Notes: generated by a model from the letters alone, not told the origin. 39,342 nt of DNA from Coriobacteriales bacterium (GCA_031272005.1 JAISUQ010000179.1:1-39342); one strand, 5' to 3'. Positions 9,258 through 17,331 are shown, counted from the stretch's first letter. Made by a program: numbers and translations.

Positions 9258-9791
9258 ATGGCAAGAGTAAAAGCACCCGTAGCTGAGCTCCAGGAGAAGG
9301 TCGTCTATATCAACCGCGTCTCCAAGGTGGTCAAGGGCGGTCGCCGCTTCGCCTTGACGGCGTTGGTCGTCGTCGGCGACGGCGAAGGCAAGGTCGGCGT
9401 GGGGATGGGTAAGAGCACCGAAGTGCCCATCGCCATCAAGAAGGGCGTTGAAGACGCCAAGAAGAACCTCTTCAGCGTGCCGCTGACCCCCGAAGGCACC
9501 CTGCCGCACGAGGTGTTGGGCACCTACGGCGCCGGCAAGGTCATGCTCAAGCCCGCCACCCCCGGTACCGGTGTCATCGCCGGCGGACCGGTGCGCGCCC
9601 TGCTGGAGCTGGCCGGCGTGAAGAACGTGCTCTCCAAGTCGTTGGGCACCAACAACGCCATGAACATCGTCAAAGCGGCCGCCGAGGGACTCAAACAGCT
9701 CTCCAGCCCGAGCGAGGTAGCCTCCCGCCGCGACACCACCGTAGCCCGTATCTACGGTTGGAAGCCTAAGAAGGAGAACAGCGATGCCTGA
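9258..9791 (+). CDS. rpsE: 30S ribosomal protein S5
   Basis: This 177-residue S5 is a decoding-fidelity protein. The double-stranded-RNA-binding-like N-terminal domain has [19 protein letters not shown], and the S5 C-terminal domain contains [32 protein letters not shown] upstream is the ribosome binding site. The 3' end overlaps rpmD by eight bases. Confidence 0.97.
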   Translation: MARVKAPVAELQEKVVYINRVSKVVKGGRRFALTALVVVGDGEGKVGVGMGKSTEVPIAIKKGVEDAKKNLFSVPLTPEGTLPHEVLGTYGAGKVMLKPATPGTGVIAGGPVRALLELAGVKNVLSKSLGTNNAMNIVKAAAEGLKQLSSPSEVASRRDTTVARIYGWKPKKENSDA

Positions 9792-9984
9792 GACAAAGAA
9801 GGCCGCCAAGACGCTGAAGGTCACCCAGATAAAGTCGACCATCGGCTACAAGTCGGATCAGGCCAGGACCATCAAAGCCCTGGGTTTGGGCAAGATTGGC
9901 CGCAGCGTCGAGCAGGTTGACAACCCCGCCGTGCGCGGCATGATATTCAAGGTCAAGCATTTAGTGAAAGTGGAGGAGATCTAG
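9784..9984 (+). CDS. rpmD: 50S ribosomal protein L30
   Basis: This 66-residue L30 overlaps the end of rpsE, with AAGGAG inside rpsE as its ribosome binding site. The segment [20 protein letters not shown] and the [11 protein letters not shown] stretch are typical. L30 is missing from several phyla, so its presence is mildly informative. Confidence 0.95.
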   Translation: MPETKKAAKTLKVTQIKSTIGYKSDQARTIKALGLGKIGRSVEQVDNPAVRGMIFKVKHLVKVEEI

Positions 9985-9985
9985 C

Positions 9986-10435
9986 ATGCAGCTCCATGAT
10001 CTGGCGCCAGCACCAGGCTCGCGCAAAGCCCGTAAGAGGGTCGGTCGGGGCCATGGCTCCGGCCTGGGTAAGACAGCCGGCCGCGGCTACAACGGTCAGA
10101 AGTCCCGCGCTGGCGGCGCCAAGGGCGCCGGCTTCGAGGGCGGTCAGACCCCGCTGGCCCGCCGCCTGCCCAAGCTGCCCGGATTCCGCAACATCAACCG
10201 GGTGGAGTACGCAGCGGTCAACGTCGGTCGCCTGGACGCCACATTCGCCGATGGCGATACGGTCGACGGCGATTCACTCCTGGCCAAGGGCATCATCAAG
10301 AAGTCCACGGCCCTGGTCAAGGTGCTCGGTGACGGCGAACTCACCAAGAGCCTGACTGTCAAGGTGGATAAGGTCTCAGCAACAGCGGCCGCCAAGATTC
10401 AGGCCGCCGGCGGAAAGGTGGAAGCGCCTTGCTAA
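9986..10435 (+). CDS. rplO: 50S ribosomal protein L15
   Basis: This 149-residue L15 follows rpmD after one base. The glycine/arginine-rich N-terminus ([18 protein letters not shown]) and [12 protein letters not shown] are clear. Its 3' end overlaps the secY TTG start by seven bases, which indicates coupling of ribosomal-protein and translocon synthesis. Confidence 0.97.
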   Translation: MQLHDLAPAPGSRKARKRVGRGHGSGLGKTAGRGYNGQKSRAGGAKGAGFEGGQTPLARRLPKLPGFRNINRVEYAAVNVGRLDATFADGDTVDGDSLLAKGIIKKSTALVKVLGDGELTKSLTVKVDKVSATAAAKIQAAGGKVEAPC

Positions 10436-11703
10436 GCGCCATCCTCAACGCGTTTCGCGTTCCCGACCTGCGCAAGAAGATCCTCTTCACGCTGGCCATC
10501 ATCGCTTTGTACCGTCTGGGTTCCTTTGTGCCGGTACCCGGCATCGACGCCCAGGCCCTGACGGCGGCCTTCAAAGAGGGCATGACCAGCGGCGGGGCGA
10601 CCGTCTGGCTGAATCTCTTCTCCGGAAACGCCCTGTCCAACTTCTCGGTGTTGTCGTTGGGCATCATGCCCTATATCACGGCGTCGATCATCATGCAGCT
10701 GATGCAGGGCGTGATTCCGGCGCTGCAGCGTTGGGCCACCGAAGGCGAGACCGGCCGGAAGAAGATCACCCAGATCACCAGGTATGTGACGCTGGGTCTC
10801 GGTGTCATTAACGCCATCGGCTACCTGTTGATGTTCCGCTATCAATACAACGTGCACCTGACCGACACCATCCCGACCATGGTCACTTCGGCCATTATCC
10901 TGTTTACCCTGGTGGCCGGCGTGGCTTTGATCATGTGGATGGGTGAGCTGATTACCCAGCGCGGTGTGGGCAACGGTATGTCACTGATCATCTTCTCCAA
11001 TATCGTGGCCGGGTTCCCTTCGGCTATCTGGGAGTCGGCGGCTGTCGAGCAGAACCGGGCCATCACCATCCTGATTCTGGCTGTGGTGCTGCTGGTGATT
11101 CCGGGCATCGTGCTGATTGAGCGCGGTCAGCGGCGCATTCCGGTGAATTACGCCAAGCGCATCCAGGGCCGCAAGGTCATGGGTGGCACCTCCACCTACA
11201 TCCCCCTGAAGGTCAACGGTGCCGGCGTCATCCCGATCATCTTTGCCAGCGCCATCCTCTATTTTCCGGCGCAGCTGGCGGTGTTCTTTCAGGTGGACTG
11301 GCTGCAGAGCTTTGCCAACGCTTTGACCAGCGGCTGGTTGAACTGGATACTCAATGCTGCGTTGATTGTCTTTTTCTGCTTCTTCTACACCTCGATGGTC
11401 TTCAACCCCGAGCAGACTGCCGATAACCTGCGCAAGCAGGGCGGGTTCATCCCCGGCGTGCGCCCCGGGCAGAATACCGTGCAATACATCAAGAATGTCT
11501 TGAACCGCATCACGTTGCCGGGCGGCTTCTACATCGCCGCCATCGCCGTGCTGCCCAGCATCATCTTCGCCTTCATCGCCGACCCGCTGATCTCGGCCTT
11601 TGGTGGCACGTCAATCCTGATTATGGTCGGCGTGGCCCTGGATACCATGAGCAAGATCGAGAGCCAGCTGAAGATGCACCACTACGACGGTTTCTTCAAG
11701 TAG
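10429..11703 (+). CDS. secY: Protein translocase subunit SecY
   Basis: This 424-residue protein has about ten membrane segments and is the channel of the Sec translocon. It starts with TTG at 10429 inside rplO, giving the usual amphipathic N-terminus ([19 protein letters not shown]). The plug region and the conserved cytosolic loops with RGVGNGMS and [18 protein letters not shown] are present. It is followed by a strong hairpin before adk. Confidence 0.97.
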   Translation: MLSAILNAFRVPDLRKKILFTLAIIALYRLGSFVPVPGIDAQALTAAFKEGMTSGGATVWLNLFSGNALSNFSVLSLGIMPYITASIIMQLMQGVIPALQRWATEGETGRKKITQITRYVTLGLGVINAIGYLLMFRYQYNVHLTDTIPTMVTSAIILFTLVAGVALIMWMGELITQRGVGNGMSLIIFSNIVAGFPSAIWESAAVEQNRAITILILAVVLLVIPGIVLIERGQRRIPVNYAKRIQGRKVMGGTSTYIPLKVNGAGVIPIIFASAILYFPAQLAVFFQVDWLQSFANALTSGWLNWILNAALIVFFCFFYTSMVFNPEQTADNLRKQGGFIPGVRPGQNTVQYIKNVLNRITLPGGFYIAAIAVLPSIIFAFIADPLISAFGGTSILIMVGVALDTMSKIESQLKMHHYDGFFK

Positions 11704-11716
11704 GGCAGGCAGGCAC

Positions 11717-11738
11717 GCCGGCACCGCCTGGTGCCGGC
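11717..11738 (+). terminator. Strong hairpin after secY (terminator or attenuator)
   Basis: GCCGGCACC (11717-11725), loop GCCT and GGTGCCGGC (11730-11738) form a perfect 9-bp GC-rich stem 13 bases after the secY stop. There is no U-run after it, so it is not a classic intrinsic terminator. It may stop or stabilise the ribosomal-secY transcript, or act as an attenuator. Confidence 0.5.
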
Positions 11739-11767
11739 ATCAACGCTCAGTCAGTATGCTCGAGCTT

Positions 11768-11773
11768 TATAAT
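11768..11773 (+). promoter_or_regulatory. Possible -10 box for adk-map
   Basis: TATAAT is a perfect -10 hexamer 17 bases before the adk ATG. No good -35 lies at the expected distance, and the leader would be only about ten bases, with GGGAGG at 11781-11786 right at its start. It may supplement read-through from secY. Confidence 0.3.
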
Positions 11774-11790
11774 TGAGAAAGGGAGGATGT

Positions 11791-12414
11791 ATGAACATCG
11801 TTCTTCTGGGAGCCCCGGGGGCCGGCAAGGGAACACAGGCCGCCAAACTGGTTGCGGAATATGATATTGCTCACATCTCCACTGGCGACATCCTGCGTGC
11901 GGCGGTCAAGGCTGGCACGCCGCTGGGGCTGGAGGCCAAGCAGTACATGGACGCCGGCGAGCTGGTGCCGGACTCCGTGGTTATCGGGCTGGTCAAGGAG
12001 CGCCTGCAGGAGAAGGACACCGACAAGGGCTTCATCCTCGACGGCTTCCCGCGCACCACGACTCAGGCGGTAGCCCTTTCCAGCGAGCTCTCGGAACTCG
12101 GGCGCGACATCGATGCGGCCATCGCCGTGATTGTCGACCCGGAAGCCATCGTCAAGCGCCTGACCGCCCGCCGGCTCTGTAAGGCCTGCGGCTACATCGG
12201 CAACGCCGATGACGCCACCTGCCCCCAGTGTAGCGGCGAGATGTACCAGCGCGACGATGACAAGCCCGAGACGGTACGCAATCGCCTGGACGTCTACGAG
12301 CAGGCCACAGCGCCGTTGATTGACTACTATCGCGGCAGCGACCTGCTGGTCGAGGTGGATGGCGACAGGCCCGTGGATGAGGTCTTTGCGGCCATCAAAA
12401 AGGCGTTGAAATAG
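11791..12414 (+). CDS. adk: Adenylate kinase, zinc-LID type
   Basis: This 207-residue enzyme interconverts ATP, ADP and AMP. The P-loop GAPGAGKGT lies at residues 7-15, the AMP-binding STGDILRAAV near 30, and DGFPRT near 82. The long LID carries Cys130, Cys133, Cys144 and Cys147, a structural zinc site as in many Gram-positives. ATG 11791 is chosen over an in-frame TTG at 11773 because of GGGAGG and the family N-terminus. Confidence 0.96.
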   Translation: MNIVLLGAPGAGKGTQAAKLVAEYDIAHISTGDILRAAVKAGTPLGLEAKQYMDAGELVPDSVVIGLVKERLQEKDTDKGFILDGFPRTTTQAVALSSELSELGRDIDAAIAVIVDPEAIVKRLTARRLCKACGYIGNADDATCPQCSGEMYQRDDDKPETVRNRLDVYEQATAPLIDYYRGSDLLVEVDGDRPVDEVFAAIKKALK

Positions 12415-12457
12415 TGCAGAGCCGCTGCGACGCGGCAGCACAGCGGCACAGGCAGGC

Positions 12458-12484
12458 AATCCAGGTAATCCAGGTAATCCAGGT
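12458..12484 (+). repeat. Three tandem 9-bp repeats before map
   Basis: AATCCAGGT is repeated three times exactly, at 12458-12466, 12467-12475 and 12476-12484. The last copy ends six bases before the GTG start of map and supplies AGGT as the only Shine-Dalgarno-like sequence. The copy number could alter initiation. A GC-rich inverted repeat (GCCGCTG/CAGCGGC, 12421-12447) lies just upstream. Confidence 0.7.
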
Positions 12485-12489
12485 CCGAA

Positions 12490-13242
12490 GTGATTATTCT
12501 TAAAACGGCAGAGCAAATCGAAGCGATGAAAGAGGCCGGCAGGGTATCGGCCAAGGCTTTACGCAAGGTCGGCGAGCTGGTGCGCCCGGGTATCTCCACC
12601 CTGGAATTGGATCGCTTTGCGGAGAACCTGATCCGTATGGAGGGAGGCACGCCGGCCTTTCTGGGCTACAATGGCTTCAAGGGTTCAATCTGCGCCTCGG
12701 TCAACGACCAGATTGTCCACGGTATCCCCTCGGCTGACGTTATCCTGCGCGAAGGCGACATCATCTCCATCGACGTCGGCGCCATCATCGGCGGCTGGGT
12801 GGGCGATAACGCCGCCACCTTTGCCGTGGGCCAGATTGCCCCGGAGACCCAGCGCCTGATGGACGTCACACTGCAGAGTATGTGGGCCGGAATAGACGCC
12901 GCCCGCCCGGGCAACACCTTAGGCGACATCGGATACGCTGTGCAGCACGTAGCCGAAGGCGCCGGCTTTGGCGTGGTCCGCGAGTATGTGGGTCATGGGG
13001 TAGGCCGCAAGATGCACGAGGATCCCAACGTCCCCAACTTCGGCAAGAAGGGCCGCGGCACTCGCCTCAAGGAGGGTATGGTGCTGGCCATCGAGCCGAT
13101 GATCAACGCCGGCACCCACCGCACCAAGGGCCCCTTCGCCGACGGCTGGGCCGTCTACACCGCCGACAACAAGCCCTCCGCCCACTTCGAAAGAACCATA
13201 GCCATCACCAAAGCCGGCCCGCTGGTCCTGACCGCGGAGTAG
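12490..13242 (+). CDS. map: Methionine aminopeptidase, type I
   Basis: This 250-residue enzyme removes N-terminal methionine. It begins with GTG at 12490 (MIILKTAEQIEAMKEAG), a typical short type I start without the SH3-like N-terminal extension. The dinuclear metal ligands are visible: Asp95, Asp106, a histidine in GHGVGR near residue 169, the glutamate of IEPMIN and the one in HFERTIAIT. It is the last gene of the cluster here; infA does not follow. Confidence 0.96.
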   Translation: MIILKTAEQIEAMKEAGRVSAKALRKVGELVRPGISTLELDRFAENLIRMEGGTPAFLGYNGFKGSICASVNDQIVHGIPSADVILREGDIISIDVGAIIGGWVGDNAATFAVGQIAPETQRLMDVTLQSMWAGIDAARPGNTLGDIGYAVQHVAEGAGFGVVREYVGHGVGRKMHEDPNVPNFGKKGRGTRLKEGMVLAIEPMINAGTHRTKGPFADGWAVYTADNKPSAHFERTIAITKAGPLVLTAE

Positions 13243-13468
13243 GCAGCCTCGCCAAACCAAGTGCAAGCTGCGCTGCTCAGCGGCTGCGCCGCTTCGGTAT
13301 GTCAGCTGCCGAACTGTCACCCGGCATAGAGCCTCAGCTCCACGCGCCTGCATCAAACTCACCATAACACCCCACGCCAAGCCTGCAAATCTGCGGTCAA
13401 TTCTTCAGTCAGTGTTATGTTTGGCAAGCAAAGTACCCCATAGAAGGCAATATTGTACAAAATGAAAT

Positions 13469-13549
13469 ATAGGAGTGCAAAAATTACTGAATTTAGTTTA
13501 ATATAGGGCAATAATAGCGTATTTTGGCGGAACTTTGCCACACTCCTAT
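13469..13549. repeat. Imperfect inverted repeat, AT-rich
   Basis: ATAGGAGTG (13469-13477) and CACTCCTAT (13541-13549) are perfect 9-base inverted copies enclosing 63 bases. CAAA just inside the left arm and TTTG just inside the right arm extend the pairing. A perfect 8-base palindrome CAATATTG lies just upstream. It could be a cruciform, a regulatory RNA or the ends of a small inserted element; nothing more can be assigned. Confidence 0.4.
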
Positions 13550-13641
13550 CTCAGAGTGACCCTTGATTGAATGCGAAGCAAATGTTTCAATGAACGCTCC
13601 GAGCAACAGGGAGAGTGCTTGGTGCGATGTAAGGGGGACGG

Positions 13642-13897
13642 GTGCAAACCGTGCGGGATTTGCTGCGTCGGCAGGTGCTTTTACCTGCAGTGCTACTCTC
13701 CGCCATCCTCTCGGCATCCTCAACAATCGTATTGCCGATCCTGATCGCCAATCTGCTCAATGGCTTTGAAGCCAAAACAGCCCTACTGTTCGCCGCAACC
13801 TCGCTGGCTGTACTGATCGAGTTAACTACCATAAGCAACGCCCCTGCTTTACCAGCTCTTTGTCTGGAACAGCCATGAGATGACAATAGGAACTTGA
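13642..13897 (+). pseudogene. Remnant of an ABC-exporter-like transmembrane gene
   Basis: From GTG 13642 (AGGGGG upstream) a 63-65-residue frame encodes a basic N-terminus and two hydrophobic segments (LLPAVLLSAILSASSTIVLPI and a second near residues 46-60), like the first membrane helices of ABC exporters. After about residue 64 the plausible reading continues one base out of phase (LLYQLFVWNSHEMTIGT) and stops at 13897. No nucleotide-binding domain follows. The ABC assignment is inferred from hydrophobicity and general resemblance only. Confidence 0.35.
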
Positions 13898-14033
13898 GAG
13901 ATATCTAACTGGACTTTGACAATTAGACAGTAGCATCAAGTGAGCTACGCACCAATCTCAAGTCCTGAGGCGATATACCCGGGAAGACAACGATTAAAGC
14001 TTGAGGTTGCAATCTGCACCCAATCTGCTGGAT

Positions 14034-14073
14034 GTCATTACCGGACTTGTCCCGGAAATCCAGTGGCAATGAC
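14034..14073. repeat. REP-like imperfect palindrome
   Basis: GTCATTACC (14034-14042) pairs with GGCAATGAC (14065-14073) with one mismatch, enclosing a second, smaller inverted block (CCGGAC...TCCCGG). The size and GTCATT...AATGAC ends resemble repetitive extragenic palindromes found in many copies in some bacterial genomes. No second copy was seen in this window. Confidence 0.45.
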
Positions 14074-14219
14074 GAACGGGTGTGGAATCAAAGCCTTGCA
14101 AGCCTTCTGCAACAGCATGCTAATCTGCGTTTCCCCTGGCTAATTGCCACAGCGCCGGCGCCTCTGCCACAGAAGCCACAGCAGCCAGAGATAAGGCCAT
14201 CCAGGACGAGTACTTCAAT

Positions 14220-14735
14220 TTGCCGATATACCTGCTGGCAGACACTATTGGTGCTGTGCCTGTTTCGCAGGCGGCAAGGACCATTAAGGGTGCAACGACA
14301 CCCAGTAGAAATGTCTTTGCTATCTCCAACAATATGGATTTATCGCTTGATGGCGCAGTTGTTTCGGCAAAGAATATTACATTGGTTTCAAAAAGCGCAA
14401 CGCAAAGTAGTCGAGATACTCTGCGGGCTGCCTTTGGTGGAAATACAACGTCAAAGACTTCCAGCGCTGCCGCAAGTGCGACATCGGCTTCCGGGAAGTC
14501 TCTGAGCATCGATGACCCCCTCTTTGTTCGATGGTTGAACTCAGGGACAGAAGATACGGGAGTATACCTTGCTGGAAGTGTCGAAAAGAAGGTTGAATAT
14601 GACTCCGAAGCTGACCTGTTCAATGTCTTCTCCACAAACGTTGTTGCCATGGAAAGACTCACCACCGCTCTTCAGGAACTCTGTGACAATGACCAGCTTT
14701 TCGAGGAAGTGTTGATGCGCATTGAGTTGCCGTGA
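14220..14735 (+). CDS. Orphan reading frame, 5' end uncertain
   Basis: I do not recognise this protein. The frame is open from 14124, but the first start codon is TTG 14220, without a clear ribosome binding site, giving 171 residues. The composition looks protein-like: a hydrophobic stretch (LPIYLLADTIGAVPV), a serine/threonine/alanine-rich middle (about residues 70-92) and an acidic C-terminal half with SIDDPLFVRWLNSG and LQELCDNDQLFEEVL. Lower GC than its neighbours and no proper start suggest a truncated or decayed gene. A frame on the opposite strand (14120-14665) is judged less likely. Confidence 0.33.
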   Translation: MPIYLLADTIGAVPVSQAARTIKGATTPSRNVFAISNNMDLSLDGAVVSAKNITLVSKSATQSSRDTLRAAFGGNTTSKTSSAAASATSASGKSLSIDDPLFVRWLNSGTEDTGVYLAGSVEKKVEYDSEADLFNVFSTNVVAMERLTTALQELCDNDQLFEEVLMRIELP

Positions 14736-14761
14736 AGGGATGAATGCTGTCCTGATAGCGC

Positions 14762-14785
14762 AAGCAATTGCTTATAGCCAGCTAT
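14762..14785. terminator. Adjacent small palindromes after the orphan frame
   Basis: A perfect 12-base palindrome AAGCAATTGCTT (14762-14773) is followed directly by ATAGC-CA-GCTAT (14774-14785). They lie 27 bases after the stop at 14735 and before the next promoter. No T-run follows, so any terminator role is weak. Confidence 0.25.
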
Positions 14786-14859
14786 TACCGCCTGCGGAAT
14801 ACCGGGATTATCCGGATAACGTGGGCATGGGTGGGGGTTTTTCGGATATACTGAAAGCG

Positions 14860-14865
14860 TATAAT
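14860..14865 (+). promoter_or_regulatory. -10 box of the DUF2064 gene
   Basis: TATAAT lies 32 bases before the ATG at 14898, a plausible leader length that includes the GGGGGAG ribosome binding site (14886-14891). A T-rich GTTTTT at 14837-14842 is the only -35 candidate and matches poorly. Confidence 0.4.
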
Positions 14866-14897
14866 GTCAGGCTTTGAATCTCCAGGGGGAGTTCGAC

Positions 14898-15731
14898 ATG
14901 ACGACCAGAAAACATGCCCTGCTGCTGTTCTCCAAACCGCCTTTGCCAGGGGAGGTTAAAACCCGTTTGACGCGGGAGAAGGGTGGACCGTTCTCGGAGG
15001 AGGAGGCGGCGGAGATTTTCCGGCGTACGATGTTTGACGTCTCAGAGCTGTGCTGCCTGGCTCTGTATGAGATGGAGCAGGAGAGCAAAGCCGAGGTGGC
15101 CGCCAACCCGGCGGCTGCCCCCAAGAGTTACGATTTCTTTGTATCCACCACGCCGGTGGAGAATGTGGAGATCATCAAGCACACCTTTGAGGAGATTGGC
15201 GAGTGGCCACGGCACTTCACCTACATTGCCGACCGGGGCCGCAGCTATGACGAGCATCTGCAGGATGCCTTTCAGCAGATCTTCGACCTGGAATACGACA
15301 GCGTGCTGTATGTGAGCCCGGATGCGCCGCTGCTGCCACGGGAGCATGTGCTCAACGGTCTGCGCTGGTTGGATTACTTCGGCCAGACCAGCAGTGTCGG
15401 TGGCGTGGTGCAGGCCACCACCCAGGATGGCGACGTCTGCCTGATTGGCTGGACGCGCAATGCCGACATCGATCATCTCGATGTCACCAGCGACCAGCGC
15501 GGCCGGCCACCGCTGGACATCTACCTGGGTAAGGCGGCGGATAAGGGCATCCCGCTGATTACCTTGCCGCCGGTGTTGGGCTTTGACGACATCAATGATT
15601 TCGCTCAGACGGTGACCCAAGCCCGGGCTCTGCGCTACAGCCAGAAGTACCAGCCCGACCTCTACCTGCCAATCCGCTTTCTGGATTGGGTGGACTGGCG
15701 CGGCATCAAGGTCGGCAACCCCCCGGCCTGA
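14898..15731 (+). CDS. DUF2064 (TIGR04282-like) glycosyltransferase
   Basis: This 277-residue protein has the DUF2064 signature LLLFSKPPLPGEVKTRLT at its N-terminus, marking a GT-A-fold nucleotide-sugar-binding family. A Rossmann-like middle contains YDEHLQDAFQQIF followed by VLYVSPDAPLLP at the place of the family's acidic metal-binding segment. The start is ATG 14898 with GGGGGAG. Substrate is unknown; members occur in glycolipid, arsenosugar and wall-polymer settings. It is monocistronic and converges on the M23 gene. Confidence 0.75.
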   Translation: MTTRKHALLLFSKPPLPGEVKTRLTREKGGPFSEEEAAEIFRRTMFDVSELCCLALYEMEQESKAEVAANPAAAPKSYDFFVSTTPVENVEIIKHTFEEIGEWPRHFTYIADRGRSYDEHLQDAFQQIFDLEYDSVLYVSPDAPLLPREHVLNGLRWLDYFGQTSSVGGVVQATTQDGDVCLIGWTRNADIDHLDVTSDQRGRPPLDIYLGKAADKGIPLITLPPVLGFDDINDFAQTVTQARALRYSQKYQPDLYLPIRFLDWVDWRGIKVGNPPA

Positions 15732-15790
15732 GTCGGAGGCGCGACGCGGGAGGCATTGATTCATCCCAACAATTGCGCTCCTTGTGGGGG

Positions 15791-15805
15791 CGGGTTTGAG
15801 ACCCG
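15791..15805. terminator. Hairpin between convergent genes
   Basis: CGGGT-TTGAG-ACCCG is a 5-bp stem with a 5-base loop, preceded by a G-run (GTGGGGG). It lies 59 bases after the DUF2064 stop and 108 bases beyond the end of the converging M23 gene. It could act as a bidirectional terminator or be a dispersed palindromic repeat. Confidence 0.35.
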
Positions 15806-15913
15806 TTATTGCAGTGTGAGGTGATGTTGCCGGCTGGGCAGCGCGTGATGGGCTGCGCCTCCCGGAGGGCCAGGGTTACCAATGGCAATGTCATGTTTAA
15901 GCAGCGTGTGCCG

Positions 15914-17032
15914 TCAGGGCAAGAATGGCACCGGGTTGACGGCTACGCCGTCAATCTCTACCTGGAAGTGCAGGTGCGGACCGGTGGAGTTACCGGTTGA
16001 GCCAACATACATGATGGTCGTGCCCTGGGTGACGTAAACGCCGGCGGCCGTGCCGGAGGCGAAGGCTGAGGCGTGCATGTACTTGGTGACCACGCCGCCG
16101 CCGTGCATGATCCAGACCCAGTTGCCACCGGAGGAGTTGTACTCCGCCCGCACGATGGTGCCGGCAGCTGCCGCATAGACCGGCGTGCCGGAGGGCACGG
16201 CGATGTCCAACCCGAGGTGCACGGTGCCCCAGCGCGGGCCAAAGCCGGAAGTCCAGGTGCCGTGGCTGGGCAGAGGATAGATGAAGTAGGGCACTCGCCC
16301 CAACTGATCTGAGCTGACTTCACTGCCGCCGTTGTTGGCGATGCGCCGGGCCTGTTCCTCTTCCCAGAGACGGGCCTGCTCGGCGGCCAGCTCCTCCTGA
16401 GCCTGAAGTTCGGCGGCTTCGGCGGAGAGGCGGTCGACCTCGGCCTGCATCTCGGCGCTCTTGACCTCCAGGTCGGCCTTGAGCTGCTCGATTTCCTTTT
16501 CCTTCTCCGAGGCTACGCGCTCCTGCTCGGCGTAGGTGGTCCGGGCTTCCTCGGCCTCGGCCTTGGCATTCTTGGCGTCCTGGACCAGCTGGGCGTCACG
16601 CTCATTGAGGCGGCTGATCATATCCCAGGAGGTGACAAAATCCGAGAAGGTGGTGGCGCCGAAGAGCACGCCCAGATAGGAGGTGTTGCCGTTGCGGTAG
16701 GTCTGGGCGGCGCGGGCGCCCAGCTCGGCCTGGACGTCGGTCATCTGCTGCTCGGCCTCGGCCTCGCGGGTCTCGGCATCCTGCATCAGGGCCAGGGCGT
16801 TCTCGTGCACGGCCACGGCCTCGTCGTACTGGGCATAGACCTCGTTGAGCTCAGTCTGCAGGGCATCAAGCTTCTTGACCATCTCGTCGGCCTCGGCCTT
16901 CTTTTCGGCGGAGGTCACGGCAAAGGCCTGCTGCAGCTTCCAGGGTGCCAGCGCCGAAGCAGCTGCCGTAGCGGCCAGCAGGGCAAAGGCGCGGCGGGAG
17001 AAGAGCTGAGAATACTGTTGTCGTGAGCGCAT
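15914..17032 (-). CDS. Secreted M23 murein peptidase with coiled coil and Tat-like signal
   Basis: This 372-residue EnvC/NlpD-type protein has a twin-arginine-like signal (SRRAFALLAATAAASALA) ending near AFA, residues 36-38. A long charged coiled coil (about residues 40-235) follows, then an M23 LytM domain. Zinc ligands are visible: His272 and Asp276 in HLGLD, and His355 in the HLH motif (353-355). With all catalytic residues present it could cleave peptidoglycan cross-bridges itself; the coiled coil may control access, as in EnvC. ATG 17032 is preceded by AGGAG. Confidence 0.9.
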   Translation of the reverse strand: MRSRQQYSQLFSRRAFALLAATAAASALAPWKLQQAFAVTSAEKKAEADEMVKKLDALQTELNEVYAQYDEAVAVHENALALMQDAETREAEAEQQMTDVQAELGARAAQTYRNGNTSYLGVLFGATTFSDFVTSWDMISRLNERDAQLVQDAKNAKAEAEEARTTYAEQERVASEKEKEIEQLKADLEVKSAEMQAEVDRLSAEAAELQAQEELAAEQARLWEEEQARRIANNGGSEVSSDQLGRVPYFIYPLPSHGTWTSGFGPRWGTVHLGLDIAVPSGTPVYAAAAGTIVRAEYNSSGGNWVWIMHGGGVVTKYMHASAFASGTAAGVYVTQGTTIMYVGSTGNSTGPHLHFQVEIDGVAVNPVPFLP

Positions 17033-17076
17033 CGGTGCTCCTAAGCTGTGTTTGCGTCACATTCAGCGACTGTCAT

Positions 17077-17086
17077 TTTCGCGAAA
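17077..17086. promoter_or_regulatory. 10-base palindrome upstream of the M23 gene
   Basis: TTTCGCGAAA is a perfect palindrome 45 bases upstream of the M23 start. Its position between possible promoter sequences and the gene would suit a dimeric regulator, but no regulator gene is adjacent. Confidence 0.3.
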
Positions 17087-17180
17087 GTCCATTTTATCAA
17101 GAAATAGCTAATCTCGCTCGCTATTAACCGGAATGCCACCGTTATGTAACTTGTGTCATTTTGAAGATTCTTTGCTGAAC

Positions 17181-17225
17181 GTGAATCCTGAGAGTGAATC
17201 GTTGGGTTGAAGCAGCTGGTGAATC
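17181..17225. repeat. Three GTGAATC direct repeats
   Basis: GTGAATC occurs at 17181-17187, 17194-17200 and 17219-17225, with start-to-start distances of 13 and 25 bases. The spacing is not an exact helical multiple, and function is unknown. Confidence 0.35.
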
Positions 17226-17320
17226 AAGAAACTTTAACATAATTGTACTAAATTAAATGTAATACTACCGTCTATGGCCAAAATATTAAATTTGCAACAA
17301 TAATATGTACAAAGCGGCAG

Positions 17321-17331
17321 TAATCTCTCAA
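17321..17331. repeat. Left 11-bp direct repeat (possible target duplication)
   Basis: TAATCTCTCAA here is repeated exactly at 17530-17540, on the other side of the palindromic element, as expected for a target-site duplication. Confidence 0.5.

Larger units (their letters stand above)
13243..14123. other. Gene-poor, decayed spacer after map
   Basis: No intact gene is convincing across this stretch. It contains an AT-rich part (about 13385-13560), an imperfect inverted repeat at 13469-13549, the remnant of an ABC-transporter-like gene (13642-13897) and a REP-like palindrome (14034-14073). Base composition is lower in GC than the ribosomal cluster. It looks like a site of past rearrangement where the alpha-operon genes often lie. 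Confidence 0.6.

Noticed and set aside
13359-13541. 60-residue hydrophobic minus-strand frame after map
   Set aside because: AT-rich spacer with no ribosome binding site; its hydrophobicity follows from base composition.
14120-14665. 181-residue minus-strand frame opposite the orphan frame
   Set aside because: No ribosome binding site and less protein-like than the + strand frame, which has a coherent acidic C-terminal half; not fully excluded.
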